Assembly: GCA_039583875.1 (NCBI GenBank)
Contig: CM077165.1
Span: 72,404,757 to 72,468,756, forward strand
Direction of reading: 5' to 3'
DNA: 64,000 bases
From: Platanthera guangdongensis
Taxonomy: Eukaryota; Streptophyta; Magnoliopsida; Asparagales; Orchidaceae
Shown here: positions 24,040 to 36,106 of the stretch, one piece after another
How positions within the stretch are numbered: the first letter of the stretch is position 1
Layout of the letters: every line of letters starts with the position of its first letter
Position numbers and translations under genes: made by a program
The notes under the pieces: model-generated
Told to the model about the DNA's origin: nothing
Database searches by the model: none
Seen by the model: only the letters and a program-made list of their open reading frames with translations

Positions 24040-25894
24040 AATTCCCCCAAGCTTAAGTTTTGCTTGTCCCCAAGCAAAGATATAAAGACAAGCTAATCAT
24101 AAAAAGTGACTAATTCAAAAAGTTTTAATCATACTCACACAAGTACTATGCGAAATTCTAGGCAGGAAGAATGTAAAACGTAAATCTAAAACAATTATTT
24201 AGGTATGGTTTAACTTTTATAAACTTTACTTAATAAAAATAAATCATCCAGAATTTTGACGAAATTCTTTAAATAAATTTAAGTAAGGCAATGAAAATGA
24301 AAAGAACGTATTGAGTTATTACTAGATCCAAGCAACGCATTATAATTATATCAATTAAATAACAAAAATCTAAGTTTAAATCCAAAACTAAAACTGATTT
24401 ACTTTTCTTCTTTTCTTAGTTGTTAAATAAAATTAAAAAAAGGGCGTGAATCAAAAGGACTTAATAGGACCGAAACATTTGGTTTAGGAATATGAATAGG
24501 AGTGGAATTCAAATATAAACATGGAGGCTTAAAAATCACACTAAACCAAAACAACGAGTTTAAAAAAAAAAAAATTTATTTTAAACAAAATATGTATAAA
24601 TAAATTTATTTTTTTCTCTTTATGATTATTTATCTCTTTTTTGTTTTTTTTATTATTATTTTCATTCATTTTTGTTTTTTTTTTCAATTTATTGCTTTTG
24701 AGTACACCTTTTTCAACAATATCTCCACAGATAAGACAAAATTTCCTATCAAACAAAATTAGCGTGATTAGATAGGTAGGAATTTGGGCTTTGGTGAAAA
24801 TGAAATGGTGTGTGGAGTTTATCAAATGAATTTGGAAAAAATGCTCAAAAGCGGCTAACTAGTTGTAAAAGAGTTTAGGTTGGCAAGAAAGCTCAAACGT
24901 AAACAAAAATGACCTAAATCATTTTCACGCGTTTTTTTTAAATTTATTTAAAACATAGAGTCGATAAATTTCAAAAAGCAAGTTCGAGATAATAAAAGAA
25001 GATTGATGAAATTATCTTGAAAATAAAAATAATATGTCACTTGGATCGTTCATATCTACTACGTTATTCAAAATATGTTCTTACAAAAATCATCTAAAGA
25101 CGAAAAGGAAAATAGTGGATGATAAATTTTTAGAGAAAGTAAAGAAAATAAAGAACGGAAAACCATAATAGAAATGCACGGTTTAGAGAAATATTTTACC
25201 TTAACATGCTACCGTGAATTAGAAACACAGCATGACCAACATTTTACTTGTGAAATATGATTAAAAAGAATGATTAGAAAAATTATAATTAACTACATTG
25301 TTTATAAAGAAGTTTGAGAAAAACAAAACATAAACATGGGGTACTTTTGAAATACCAAAATGCCGCTATATATATATAATAATTTTTTGAAATTTTGTGA
25401 AATTTTGGATTTTTTGGGATATTTACAAAACAAAAAGAAAACAAAAAGAAGGAGGAAGTCCTCCCCCAAGCTTAAAATCTACATTGTCCGCAATGGAGAA
25501 GGAGGTCGGAGAACGAGAGAAAAGTAAAGTACAAAAATAAAAGATAGAATTGAAAAGTAAGTACTTCCCCGGTTTTATTTTGCAGGGCAAGTTGAGTGAT
25601 GCCGCTCCTCCATGCCTGTGCTGTGGATCTTCATGAAACGTCGTCCGGCGGACTTTGGCATGGAAGCAGAACCGTTGGAGCAGGCGATCGTAGAAGTTTC
25701 AGCTTGCCGGAGCCAGTCGGGGTAAAAAGTGTAAAAGAAAGAAAACAGAAAAAGATAACTTGGGTTGCCTCCCAAGAGCGCCCTTTGTTTAAAGCGTTGT
25801 TTGAGCTCGACGCATCAAAATAATAATGTCCCAAATATTGTTTAAAAATAAAGTTCGAATAAAGTCAAAGTTTTTGAGAAAAATAAAGTTCAGA
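24040..25894 (-). other. C polypurine tract and 1.85-kb AT-rich post-pol region
   Basis: The purine tract (AAGCTTGGGGGAATT in sense) abuts the LTR at 24040-24055. A second similar tract (AAGCTTGGGGGAGGA) occurs near 25462-25476. The rest is very AT-rich with poly-A and poly-T runs. Athila elements often carry an envelope-like ORF here; none is visible, and the short lysine/asparagine-rich frames look random. The second tract near the pol end suggests a duplicated or internal PPT. Confidence 0.7.
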
Positions 25895-28800
25895 TTAATC
25901 AAATGTCAGGACCGGAAAGATAGAGTTAACAGGGTTGAGACTGACATCATCACAGAAATACAGTTTAAGACGCTGACCATTCACTTTGAAAGTACCCTTA
26001 TCAGGGTGGGAAATTAAAACAGTACCATAAGAAAAGACTTCTAAAACAGTAAAAGGCCCAGACCAACGTGATTTTAATTTACCCGGGAATAAACGTAAAC
26101 GAGAGTTATAAAGAAGCACTTGGTCGCCTGGCTTAAAGATTTTTGGGTGCCTAAGATGTCGGTCATGTAAACGCTTCGTCCGCTCTTTATAAAGTCTGTT
26201 ATTTTCATACGCGTAAGAGCGCCACTCGTCGAGTTCGTTAAGTTGAAATTTTCTAAAATCGCCGACGGAGTGGGGATCGAAGTTTAAAAATCGTAAGGCC
26301 CAAAAGGCGCGGTGCTCTAATTCTACGGGTAAATGACACGACTTTCCGTAAACCAACCGATATGGCGTACATCCAAGGGCGGTTTTGTACGCTGTTCGGT
26401 AGGCCCATAGAGCATCGTCTAATTTGGCTGACTAGTCTTTTCTAGATGTTGAAACAGTCTTTTCTAAAATTCTTTTTATTTCCCTATTGACTACTTCGAC
26501 TTGTCCGTTAGTTTGGGGGTGATAGGCAGTGGAAAGCTTATGAGTAACGCCATATTTAGTTAGGATTTTTGAGAATTGCGCGTTACAGAAATGGGAACCC
26601 CTATCACTAACGATAGCGCGTGGCGTACCGAATCGAGAAAATAATTTTTTTTAGGAAATTAACTACAACTTGGGCGTCATTCGTAGGAAGAGCTTGGGCT
26701 TCGGCCCAACGTGAAACATAATCAACGGTAACTAAAATATACTTATTCCCGAAGCTAGAAGGAAAAGGGCCGACAAAATCAATCCCCCAGAGGTCGAAAA
26801 CTTCGCACTCTAGGAAATAATTTTGTGGCATTTCATTTTTATTCGAAATATTCCCCGACCGTTGGCAACTATCACACCTTCTCACAAAGGCATGCGCGTC
26901 TTTAAACAGGCTGGGCCAGTAAAAACCCGCGTTTAACACTTTGTGAGCGGTGCGAGCAGCTTGATAGTGCCCACCTGTCGGTCCTTCATGCAAATGTTTA
27001 ATAATATCTAATCCTTCATCAAAAGAAACACACCTCCTGATCGCTTGGTCTGCACAGACTTTAAAAAGATGCGTGTCCTCCCAAAAATAGTTTTTCAGCT
27101 CAGAAAAGAATTTCTTCTTTTGCTGAGATGAAAACTCTTTTGGGAGCACACGGGCCACTAGATAGTTGGCGATGCGGGCAAACCAAGGAGAAGTAGATGT
27201 GTTAATTATGAAAAGCTTCTCATCAGGGAAATAGTAATGAAAAGAATTTTCGTCTAATTGTTCTATAAACGGGTTGTCTAGGCGCGAAAGGTGGTCGGCG
27301 GCCAAGTTCTCGGCACCTCGCTTATCACGGATCTCTAAGTCAAACTCCTGGAGGAGTAAGACCCAGCGAATCAAGCGAGGCTTGGCATCCGTTTTAGAGA
27401 GAAGATATTTGAGGGCCGAGTGGTCCGTAAAAACAATAATTTTCGAAAGAGTAATATAAGGGCGAAATTTGTCAAATGCGAATACTACCGCTAAGAGCTC
27501 CTTCTCGGTTGTGGTGTAATTTTCCTGTGCAGATGTGAGTGTTTTACTAGCGTAATAAATGGGGTGGAAGTTTTTGGAAATACGTTGACCTAGTACGGCT
27601 CCCACCACATAACTACTCGCATCACACATTATTTCAAATGGAAGATCCCACACGGGAGCTATCATGATTGGCGCATTAACTAATTTTTCTTTTATTAAAT
27701 TGAAGGTAGCTAGACAGAGGTCATCAAAGATGAATGGGGCGTCTTTTTCTAAGAGATGGGTAAGGGGCTTGGTGATTTTGGAAAAGTCCTTTATGAAGCG
27801 GCGGTAGAAACCCGCATGACCCAGGAAACTTCTTATGGCTTTTATGTTCGTAGGTGGCGGCAGTTTCTCGATAACTTCTATTTTCGCAACGTCTACTTCA
27901 ATACCCCTTTCAGAAATTTTATGTCCCAAAACTAACCCTTCCCTTACCATAAAATGACATTTTTCCCAATTTAAGGCGAGGTTAGTTTCTTCGCATCGCT
28001 CTAAGACTTTTTCAAGGTTCTCTAAGCAACTATCGAAGGAATTCCCGAAGACGGAGAAATCATCCATGAAGACTTCCATAATGCTTTCTACGTACTTGTC
28101 AAAGATGGCGAGCATACATCGTTGGAATGTAGCCGGCGCATTGCACAATCCAAACGACATTCTTCGGTAGGCGAAGGTGCCGAAGGGACAAGTAAACGTA
28201 GTTTTCTCCTGGTCCTCGGGGGAGATGGGGATTTGAAGATACCCCGAGAGGCCATCGAGAAAACAATAAAAGCTATGTCCGGAAAGTCGTTCTAAAATTT
28301 GATCAATGAACGGCAAGGGGAAGTGATCCTTGCGGGTGGCGTCATTCAACTTACGGTAATCTATACACATTCGCCATCCGGTCACCGTCCGAGTCGGGAT
28401 TAATTCATTATTTTCATTACTTACGACCGTTATCCCTCCCTTCTTTGGTACTACCTGTACTGGGCTAACCCACTTACTGTCGGATATAGGATAGATAATT
28501 CCTGCGTCTAACAATTTCATAACCTCGCCCTTAACTACGTCTTTCATGTTTGGGTTTATACGGCGCTGAGGTTGTATAGAGTTACGAGAATTATCTTCCA
28601 TTAAGATTTTATGAGTGCAGAAAGATGGGCTTATGCCCTTGATATCAGATATCTGCCAAGCAATAGCTTGGCGATGCTTTTGTAAAATTGAAAGAAGTTT
28701 ATTCTTTTGTGCATCCGTGAGGTAGGCCGAAACTATGACAGGTAGCTTGGAGTCCTTTTCTAAGAAAGCGTATTGAAGGTGCTCTGGAAGTTCTTTCAGT

Positions 28801-29195
28801 TCCAAGGTAGGGGGGTCATCATACGAGGTTTTGGAAATTTGTTCTTTTTTAAAAACTATGTCCTCGTACACTTTTTTATATGTAAAATTAAAAGGGGTGT
28901 TGCTAGCGGCCATGGAGGCTTCGTGCAGCGATTCAGTTGGAAAAGTAGAAGAGGAACATAAATCAAAAAATTCTTTTTCAAAATCAGAGGTGCGAGTGGA
29001 GGATTCTTCACTTAGGTGTAGAGATTCAGTTGGAAGAGTAGGAGAGGAACAAAAATTGGGAAATTCTTTGTCAAAATCAGAGGTGGGAGAGAAGGATTCT
29101 TCACTTATGCTATCCATGAAAAAACAGGAGTCATCATTAGCTAGTGTGTTCTTCATCGAGGGGGTGATAGAGAAAGTTACCTCATCGTCGCCCAC
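25895..29195 (-). pseudogene. pol: C pol: RT, RNase H, integrase
   Basis: An Athila-type Pol. An N-terminal acidic linker is followed by RT (WVSPVQVVPKKGG, CIDYRKLND, FCDD-equivalent FMDDFSVFG, LVLGHKIS), RNase H (MCDASSYVVGAVLG, TTTEKELLAVVFA, TDHSALKYLL, AADHLSRL) and integrase (HHCC: HLHEGPTGGHYQ...CDSCQRSG; first Asp in GIDFVGPF). The frame is lost near 26650 at a poly-T run (plus strand), just before the second catalytic Asp. The C-terminal integrase reappears further left with a nonsense codon near 26433 (Trp to stop), and finally an open 25895-26356 ([18 protein letters not shown]). The frame at 29195 has no ATG; it is the continuation of gag-protease. Confidence 0.9.
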
Positions 29196-29197
29196 TC

Positions 29198-31237
29198 GAA
29201 GGAAGAGCTTACCATTGCTTACATCAATGATAGCTCGGGAGGTGGCAAGGAAGGGTCGGCCAAGGATCAGGGAACCTCGACGTCTTCTTCGATGTCTAAA
29301 ATGACAAAGTCCACCGGGAAGATGAACTTGTCAACTTTGACTAGGACGTCCTCCACTATTCCTAACGGGTATTTGACTGATCTGTCGGCGAGCTGGATAC
29401 TCATGCGTGTGGGGTTGAGACTACCAATTCCTAACTTTTTAAACAACGAGAAGGGCATAAGATTAATACTCGCACCTAGGTCGGCTAAAGCGTGTTTGAC
29501 AAAGAGATCACCAAAGACACACGGGATAGAGAAACTACCCGGGTCACTGATTTTCTTCGGTAATCCGTTTGTCAAAACCGCCGAGCATTCGACATTTAAC
29601 GTGACATGCGAAAGGTTCTCTAACTTCTTCTTGTTAGTTAGGAGGTCCTTAAGGTATTTTTGCGTACTTCGGCATCTGGGATATGGCTTCGTGGAAAGGC
29701 AGATTTACGTGGATTTGTTTAAACATTTCCAAAAAACGGGTGTATTGATCATCCTGTCGTTGTTTATTAAGTTCGGAAGGGTATGGCGGGGATGGATTAT
29801 TTTTAAAGGTGGGTGGTGGAGTGAGTTCTTTTTCTACGATAGGGGTGATAATTTCTTCGGCAGAGGGTGGAATTTTTAAAACGGGAACGGAGCTTTGATT
29901 TTTTAAAACGGGAGCGGAGCTTGCCTCGGGTTCTTCACTTACCATACCAGGAACTTTCTTCCCACTCCGAAGAGTTATAGCTTTCGCTTGCTCTCTCGGG
30001 TTGGGCTCGGTATTGGAAGGAAGAGACCCTACGGGTCGCTCAGAAATCATTTTAGCGAGCTGTCCTACCTGATTTTCTAAGTTTTTAACACTTCCGGTTA
30101 AGGTCCTAATCGTAGCGTCATTAGCATTCATGTATTTTGAAAACACTTCCTCCAAATTTGGAGGTTTTGGAAAACTTTGAGGAGGAGGTGGTGGTGGAGC
30201 AGAAAAATCACTTTGCGGTGGCGGGCGCACAGCATTCGATGGATTGCTCCACGAAAAATTCGGATGATTTCTTAACGCAGGATTATAACTATTCGGAAAA
30301 TTAAAACCAGGAGGATGATAATTCGCAGCAGAAAAATTATTAAAAGCAGTTCTAGGCATATTATTTACATAATCCAAATGTTCGGCAGGAGGAGTTGCAG
30401 ATTCCCATACCTGAGGGGCGGAGGCAGCAGTCATCTCCGTAATTTTTTTGCTTAATATTTCAACTTGCAGTGCGAGTTGGGAGACGTTGTCCACTTCAAA
30501 GAGACCTGCAGGTTTGTTTGGGCGGGACCTAGGCACATTCCACTGGTAAGTGTTCATGGCCATGTCTTCAAACAGCTCAAGAGCTGCTTCCGGGGTCTTA
30601 TGGTTTAAAGTACCGCCAGAAGCTGCGTCTATCATTTGCTTCGTGCTTTGATTTAGCCCATTATAAAACGTCTGTACCTGCAACCATACATGCAGAGCGT
30701 GATGTGGGCATCGTCTTAATAATTCTTTAAATCTTTCCCAGGTTTCGTAAAGGGTCTCAGAGTCTATTTGTCCAAAGGCAGAAATGTCATTCCTAAGTTT
30801 AGCAGTTTTAGCAGGCGGAAAATACTTGGCCAAAAATTTTTCAGTTAATTGCGTCCAAGTAGTTATGCTATTTTTAGGAAGGGTGTTCAGCCACTGCTTA
30901 GCCTTAATTCTAAGAGAGAAAGGAAATAATCTTAGCCTAATAGCATCATTTGTGACACCATTTATCTTGAAGGTGTCACAAATCTCAAGAAGCTGGCTAT
31001 GTGTGCGTTCGGGTCTTCATCTTGAAGCCCGTCAAATTGCACATACTGCTGCACCATTTGAATTATGCTAGGCTTCAGTTCAAAATTATTATTATTTATT
31101 GCAGGGCGAACTATACTAGTTTGTGTACCCTCGAGATTTGGTCGTGCATAATAGGACATAGGCCTTTGCACGACTTCCTCCACGTTGGGTTCTGCCATTC
31201 TTAAGGTAGAAAATGACTCGGAATCCTCAACCGGCAC
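29198..31237 (-). pseudogene. gag-pro: C gag and protease
   Basis: The gag starts near 31198-31237 (MAEPNVEEVV is the likelier start). A one-base deletion near 30988 breaks the frame within the DPNAHIASF region. The main capsid block is open at 29649-30833 (FLAKYFPP, SETLYETWERFKELLRRCPHH, FYNGL, AALELFEDMA) and ends in a Pro-rich tail without a clear CCHC knuckle. Another frame break lies near 29610. Protease follows with ADLGASINLMPFSLFKKLG, where the DLGAS active-site motif is intact. A further break near 29267 separates it from the linker leading to RT. Confidence 0.85.
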
Positions 31238-31935
31238 TTGGGTAGTAGGGCCTTGAAATCACGATCTTCTCCGAAGAGTACACTCAATTTCGTGGTCCAG
31301 GTCCAAAGTAACCGACGGACTTCCGCGGGTCATACACTAGAAGAAGAGAGGAGAAGCAAGACTAAAAAGTAAAAGAGCTAATGAAGTTGGAAAAATTTTT
31401 TTTTTTGAAATAGATTTTTTTTTATATTTTAACTCCCGAACTTCCCAAGGGCTACCCGGTGAAGGGTTCGCAAGGTACTAGACAAGATAGTGGCATTTAG
31501 AGCCACTTTGCCCTTTTCGAGAGAGTTAGGTGGTGTAGAAAATTTTGTGATGTGGGTTTCTATTAAGAATGCGGTAATTAAAATCCAGCCATTTATCTCT
31601 GTGCGAGTAGGCGGAAATTAAAGGCTATACTCACGCACTCGACAGAAAATTAAAACACACCCACTCTACAGAAAGTAAACACACTCTACTGAAATAAAGC
31701 CTGCCAATTAACTCAAGTGAGTAGGCAGAAAAATAAAATACGCACACTCTACTGAAATAAATCCAGCCAATTAACTCAAGTGAGTAGGCGGAAAAATTAA
31801 AAATACGCACACTTAACAAAATCCAGCCATTTAACTCAAGTGAGTAGGCGGAAAAAATTTAAGAAGAAGGAGGGTGAGAAAGAGAAGTGATAAAATTAAT
31901 ATATTCGCGTTTTCAATTTATCAACAAGCGTTGCT
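31238..31935 (-). repeat. C 5' leader with degenerate about 60-bp tandem repeats
   Basis: Units containing CCAATTAACTCAAGTGAGTA and CGCACACTCTACTGAAATAA recur with starts near 31583, 31706, 31764 and 31823. The rest is non-coding leader, including a poly-T stretch near 31400-31430. By position it covers dimerisation and packaging signals. Confidence 0.7.
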
Positions 31936-31953
31936 TCCCCGGCAACGGCGCCA
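31936..31953 (-). other. C primer-binding site (tRNA-Asp)
   Basis: The plus strand equals the last 18 nt of plant tRNA-Asp (TCCCCGGCAACGGCGCCA). The LTR starts six bases to the right. It is a primer site, not a tRNA gene, because no other tRNA arm is present. Confidence 0.93.
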
Positions 31954-31959
31954 AAAACT

Positions 31960-33720
31960 TGATTGTCTCTTAGATATCTGCAAGGAGAAAATAACCAAAC
32001 TAACAATTCATCAAGGCAAGTATACCTATCGAAATGCAGCTAGGGGACACAAGTGTCGTATTGAAATCCGGGAACAGTTGAGTAAGCTTACTCACACGAA
32101 ATCTATTATTTTATCGACGGAAAAATAAGGTTTAGCTAAATGTACTAAAGGAAGAGAACTACTTGCATGAAAAGATAAAGAGAGCTAAAAGAACGATTAA
32201 CTTAAGCTTAGTAACGATGAAGGGAAAATGCACTCGATCAGAAATCACCTCGGCAAGAGTGGTTAGAAAAATACGATAAATAAACCTAAGATAATTAGGG
32301 TAAAGGTCCTTGACCGTGGAGGTTCCATGAATATTGACACGCTTCTCTCGAAGGCCGTGCCTAACTGAGTTTAGGAAGGTCCGACCGACTTTCGCCTAAA
32401 TTGGAGGCCTAAAACTCGCTTTACGCGGTGAACCCCTCTAATGGATTTTACTCCAATCCGGGAGATTTGAACGTCTGCCTCTCTCTAGGGGTGTGAACAA
32501 CTCCCTTTACTCTTGAGTGCTCATTTCAAACCTTCGGCCTCTCGGCTAGCCCAGAATGAAAGCAAAGGTGGAGAGTATATATCGATGATATACATCCAAT
32601 CCGTGATAAATCAAGAGTAATTCAAAGACAAACCCTAAACAGAAAAGGTAAGATTCAAAGCATCATAACCTAATCACTCGAACCTCGGATCAATTAGATC
32701 GAATACATGGAGGATTAGTTAATCATGGTGAGGTGCAAGAGGGGGATGAGTAGAAGAAAAATACTGAAAACAGAGCAGGAACGAAAAAGAAAACAACACT
32801 GTTTATTAAGAGAAACAGTGATCTTACAGCTTGAAAACCAGAGATTACAAGAACATGAAAAGGAAACTACACTATCATTAGCATCATACTATAGAAAGAA
32901 GCTAGGAGCTAATACAGGGAAAGCATAAAGCTAGAGCTACGAACTAAAAATGGAAAGACATGCTTAAAAAGTTCAGAAATACAAAGGACAGAACCTCCCC
33001 TCTCAAAGCGAAAAGTTGTCCAAAAACCCCTGGAGTTGGGCTCTATTTATAGAATTTTTTGGGTCGGGTCACGCCCCCCTGTCACGCCCTGGTCGGGCGT
33101 GACCCTGGGGCGTGACACATTCGGCGCGACTTTTTCGGGCAGGAATTGAATTCTGACGGAGTTGTTGCGGTACACGCCCACAGGTCACGCCCTGGTAGGG
33201 CGTGACCCTGGGGCGTGTTCTTTGCGGCGTGACTTTGGGAGCTGAAATTGAATGCTGGAGGTGACGGGCGGAATTGCTGAAGTACACGCCCATAGGTCAT
33301 GCCCGGGTCAGGCGTGACCCTGGGGCGTGACACTTTCGGTGCGGCGGTGGAGCGGGAAAAACGAGCGCGCTGCGGCGATTCCTCGGAACCTGGGGACACG
33401 CCTATAGTACACGCCCGTGTCGGGTGTGTCACGGGCGTGACCGAGGGCGTGTACACTAAGTTTCCACAGAATACAGTTTCGGACCAATTGCTTCATTCCT
33501 CTGGGTTACACGCCCTAGGTACACGCCCTGGTAGGGCGTGACCTTGGGGCGTGTCACAGCAAAATTCGGCTGAAAGCCGTGAAAACCTGCAAAAAGCAGA
33601 AAAAATGCATTAGCGACAAAAATATATACAAAGGGGAATCAAAACAAGTACTTTACAAGACATGATTGGCTTTAAAACCCCGAAAATATCCTAATAAAAT
33701 TGACTGCAAACGTATTATCA
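31960..33720 (-). repeat. C 5' LTR
   Basis: A 1761-bp copy of 22279-24039 with no net length change. TATA complement at 33044-33051, CACGCCC array at 33066-33560. It ends ...GTATTATCA before agtct. Confidence 0.93.
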
Positions 33721-34963
33721 AGTCTCTATGCAGCTGATCTTCAATCACTGCTGACTTAAGAATCAGATCTCAATCTGAAACTTTCTTCACAGCCTGGTTC
33801 AACAGCTGTCTTCTTGGAAGGAGCTCTCTCTCTCTCCAACTTCTTAGATCTTCTGATCACTTCAATTTTCTATTCAATGAATTGCTTGATCAATCTCTGA
33901 TTGCTGACAGAATAAGCCTTTATATAGGCTTCCTTCATGGTAACCAGCTGATCCGGTTTCTAACGACTTTCTGACAGCTCTGACAGTTGCAGTAGACTGG
34001 CTGGAATGACAGCTGTCAAGTCATACAGTCACTTCTTGAATTTTCTGTAACAATCTGAAAGTGTCGAGACAGTCAGTCTTTAAGTGTCGACACTGATAGA
34101 CTAAGTGTCGACACAAGTAGACTAAGTGTCGATACAAGCCTTCATAGTGTCGACACAACTCCTTATGTTATAGAATCTGCTTCTCGACACTGCTTCTTCA
34201 ACATGTGTCGACACAGATCCCGTGTGTCGACACAAGTCCTTCTTAGATACTTAGTTGATTTCTTTTAAGTGTAGACACAACTCTTTTGTGTCGACACATC
34301 TTCTTGTGTTGATACTTGCTAAGTGTCGACACATCTTCTTGTGTCGACACATGCCTTCTGTGTTGAACTTTTGCTGAGTGTCGACACATCTCCTTTATGT
34401 CGACACTTGTACTTAGACTTCATTGAAATTTGCTGAGTGTCGACACAGCCTCCTAGTGTCGACACTTTCTTCATGTGTTGAGTCTTTTGCTGTGTGTCGA
34501 CACATTCTTCATTATGTCGACACTTGTACTTAAACTCTGTTGAAGTTTGCTGAGTGTCGACACAGCCTCCTAGTGTCGACACTTTTTGATGTCGACAAAG
34601 TTCCTCTGGGTGTCGACACTGCTTCTAAGTGTCGACACAGCTTCTCTGGACATTTCTTCATTGTGTGTCGACACAGCCTGTATGTGTCAAAACTTTCCTT
34701 CTGGTGTCAACTCTGCATTCCTGGTGTTGACACAATTACTCCAAGTGTCGACACTGCTTCTCTGGGTGTCGACACAAGTCTTCTTAAGTGTCGACACTTC
34801 TCTTCTGGGTGTCGAGACATGGACTTAGAAACTTTTCAGCTTTCCATGCAAATACTTAACCAACACAACTAAACTCAAAACACATCAAATACATTTTGAT
34901 GTATATCATTGAGTAGGGTGAGGCTTCTTCAAATCAGGTACATTTATTCCAATGTACCCAACA
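33721..34963 (-). repeat. A 5' LTR, segment 3 (right of C, LTR start in element sense)
   Basis: Begins with the second agtct (33721-33725) and matches 978-2194. It contains the TATA box (33919-33926) and the TGTCGACA array (34062-34810). Compared with the 3' LTR it has one extra palindrome unit near 34110, showing that array units are gained and lost. It is therefore the promoter-bearing part of the 5' LTR, separated from A's genes by B and C. Confidence 0.92.
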
Positions 34964-36061
34964 CTAGCCCGCCAGGTATCAAGTCCTCCAGAAAGCAGTC
35001 CCAGTCCACATAGCCTCGTGCGGACTCGCCGGACTCCGCGGGCACTCTCCAGCTCGCATCACCTTTAACTCCCAGCTCAGTAGCAGCGGATGCAGCGGCC
35101 TCCCCTATAGAGTCCGCCACTCGTCCTCCAGTGTCCGCCACTTCAGCAGCACACGGACAATCTTAACTCTGCAGCAGTGGACTCCGCGGACTCGCCTCGC
35201 AGTCCGCCATTTAGTTCGCCATCAGCAGCACCAGCTCCAGCAGCAAGTCCCAATCCGTGCGGCCTGTTGCAGACTCGGCGGACTCCGTCTCCATCTCGCT
35301 CAAGTTACCTTCTCACCGAGAGTAACGTCAGCGCAAGCCGTTACCTCCTCGGGCCTATAAATAGCCCCCCATGCCTTTCATATGGCACGACATTGTCACC
35401 CAGATGTCTCAATGCTCTCGCGCCCAGTCAGCCAACCAGCCCTCCTGCGGACTCCATTTCACAGTCCGCGCCAGTTTCATTCTCTAGTCGCGCGGCCTGC
35501 CTCCTTGCCTGTCCATTCCATGCGGTCTCCTTGTATTCATCAGTCCGCATGGCCTATCAGCTTCACCCTTCAGTCCGCGCGGCCTCCCCTGGCATTCTTC
35601 TCCCTTAGCCGCCAGCTTCCTTTTGTACCCCTTTATTGATTTTGTTGCAAAGGTGTACTAACGAGTTGTAACGCTCTCCATATTAATCAAAGGAAATCCC
35701 ATCGCAAGAGTGGCATTTCAGCCGCGGCGGGCGAAGTCTGCTGTTGCCGCTGCTAGCGGCCCCTTCTCTTTCTTTCCTTCTTCCTAGCCCAGCTCAGCTC
35801 TCTCGGCAACCAACCTGCAAGCACAACTGTCATATTAACCGTCTGATCGACAGCTCCTGATCAACCTCCTCCTCTCTTGATCAACCTGCTCTGTTGATCA
35901 AGCCTCTCCTCTATCCCCGCAACCCCTTTGACAAGCGCTTGCTCCACTCTCGAGCACTCAGAAGCTTCCTTCCTTCCTCCTCCTCTCCTAGCCTGTAAGA
36001 CTGAACACCCCCTCTGTGTTAGCTGTGCCCCGGTGCCGTTTTCGTGCATCAACAGTTAACA
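34964..36061 (+). repeat. O 5' LTR, second part, resuming after element A
   Basis: Bases 34964-34968 (ctagc) repeat the target site of A, after which the LTR continues in register with 63025 onward. The segment holds the rest of the U3 array, a TATA box at 35356 and the transcribed part of the LTR. I place the end at 36061 because GTTAACA (36055-36061) mirrors TGTTAAC at the proposed start of the 3' LTR (62402). This gives an LTR of about 1.74 kb. I could not recognise a confident primer-binding site in 36062-36106. Confidence 0.7.
35321..35363 (+). promoter_or_regulatory. O 5' LTR core promoter (ACGT element plus TATA box)
   Basis: TATAAATA lies at 35356-35363, inside CCTATAAATAGCCCC. A TAACGTCA motif (a bZIP-type ACGT core) lies at 35323-35330. 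Both are conserved in the 3' LTR at 63382-63389 and 63415-63422. Transcription would start about 30 bp downstream. The GCGGACT/AGTCCGC array lies directly upstream. Confidence 0.65.
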
Positions 36062-36106
36062 CGCGACCTTCAGATCCCGTCTGGCGGTGAACAATGACAA
36101 TTAACC

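Larger units (their letters stand above)
22279..33720 (-). mobile_element. Element C: Athila-type Ty3/gypsy retrotransposon, defective
   Basis: The 11442-bp element starts TGATTGTCTC, ends CGTATTATCA, and has TSD agtct. Both LTRs are exactly 1761 bp, with about 25 differences (about 1.4%). The PBS matches tRNA-Asp, as known for Athila. Pol motifs (CIDYRKLNDATRKDHFPLPF, FMDDFSVFG) are Athila-like. No envelope-like ORF is found between pol and the 3' LTR. Several frameshifts and one nonsense codon disable it although it is young. Confidence 0.93.
339..34963 (-). mobile_element. Element A: Sirevirus-type Ty1/copia retrotransposon, decayed, containing E, B and C
   Basis: A starts with TGAAAGAAATTG at 339, ends with GTACCCAACA at 34963, and is flanked by ctagc at 334-338 and 34964-34968. 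Coding sense is minus: 5' LTR on the right, then PBS, gag, pol, extra ORF, PPT and 3' LTR on the left. Without the nested B, C and E it measures about 12.5 kb. The two-knuckle Gag with an acidic Ser-rich region, the SIRE/Maximus-like pol and the long post-pol ORF place it among the Sireviruses. I counted about 60 substitutions over roughly 1.85 kb of LTR (about 3.2%). Confidence 0.92.

Noticed and set aside
24541..24825. Possible small membrane protein in C's AT-rich region
   Set aside because: The Lys/Asn/Ile/Phe-rich composition follows from AT-rich DNA, and no start context or homology was recognised.
28831..29304. Plus-strand frames opposite C pol and F gag-pol (for example 28831-29304, 42534-43001, 45663-46073)
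   Set aside because: Antisense shadows of long minus-strand coding regions with no motif of their own.
31934..31953. Match to tRNA-Asp as a possible tRNA gene
   Set aside because: Only the last 18 nt match and they abut an LTR, which is a primer-binding site. The same holds for the Met tRNA matches at 20668 and 48768.
35177..35639. Ser/Pro/Ala-rich frames in O's LTR (also at 62980-63729)
   Set aside because: They overlap the GCGGACT array and the TATA box, and the frames differ between the two LTR copies.
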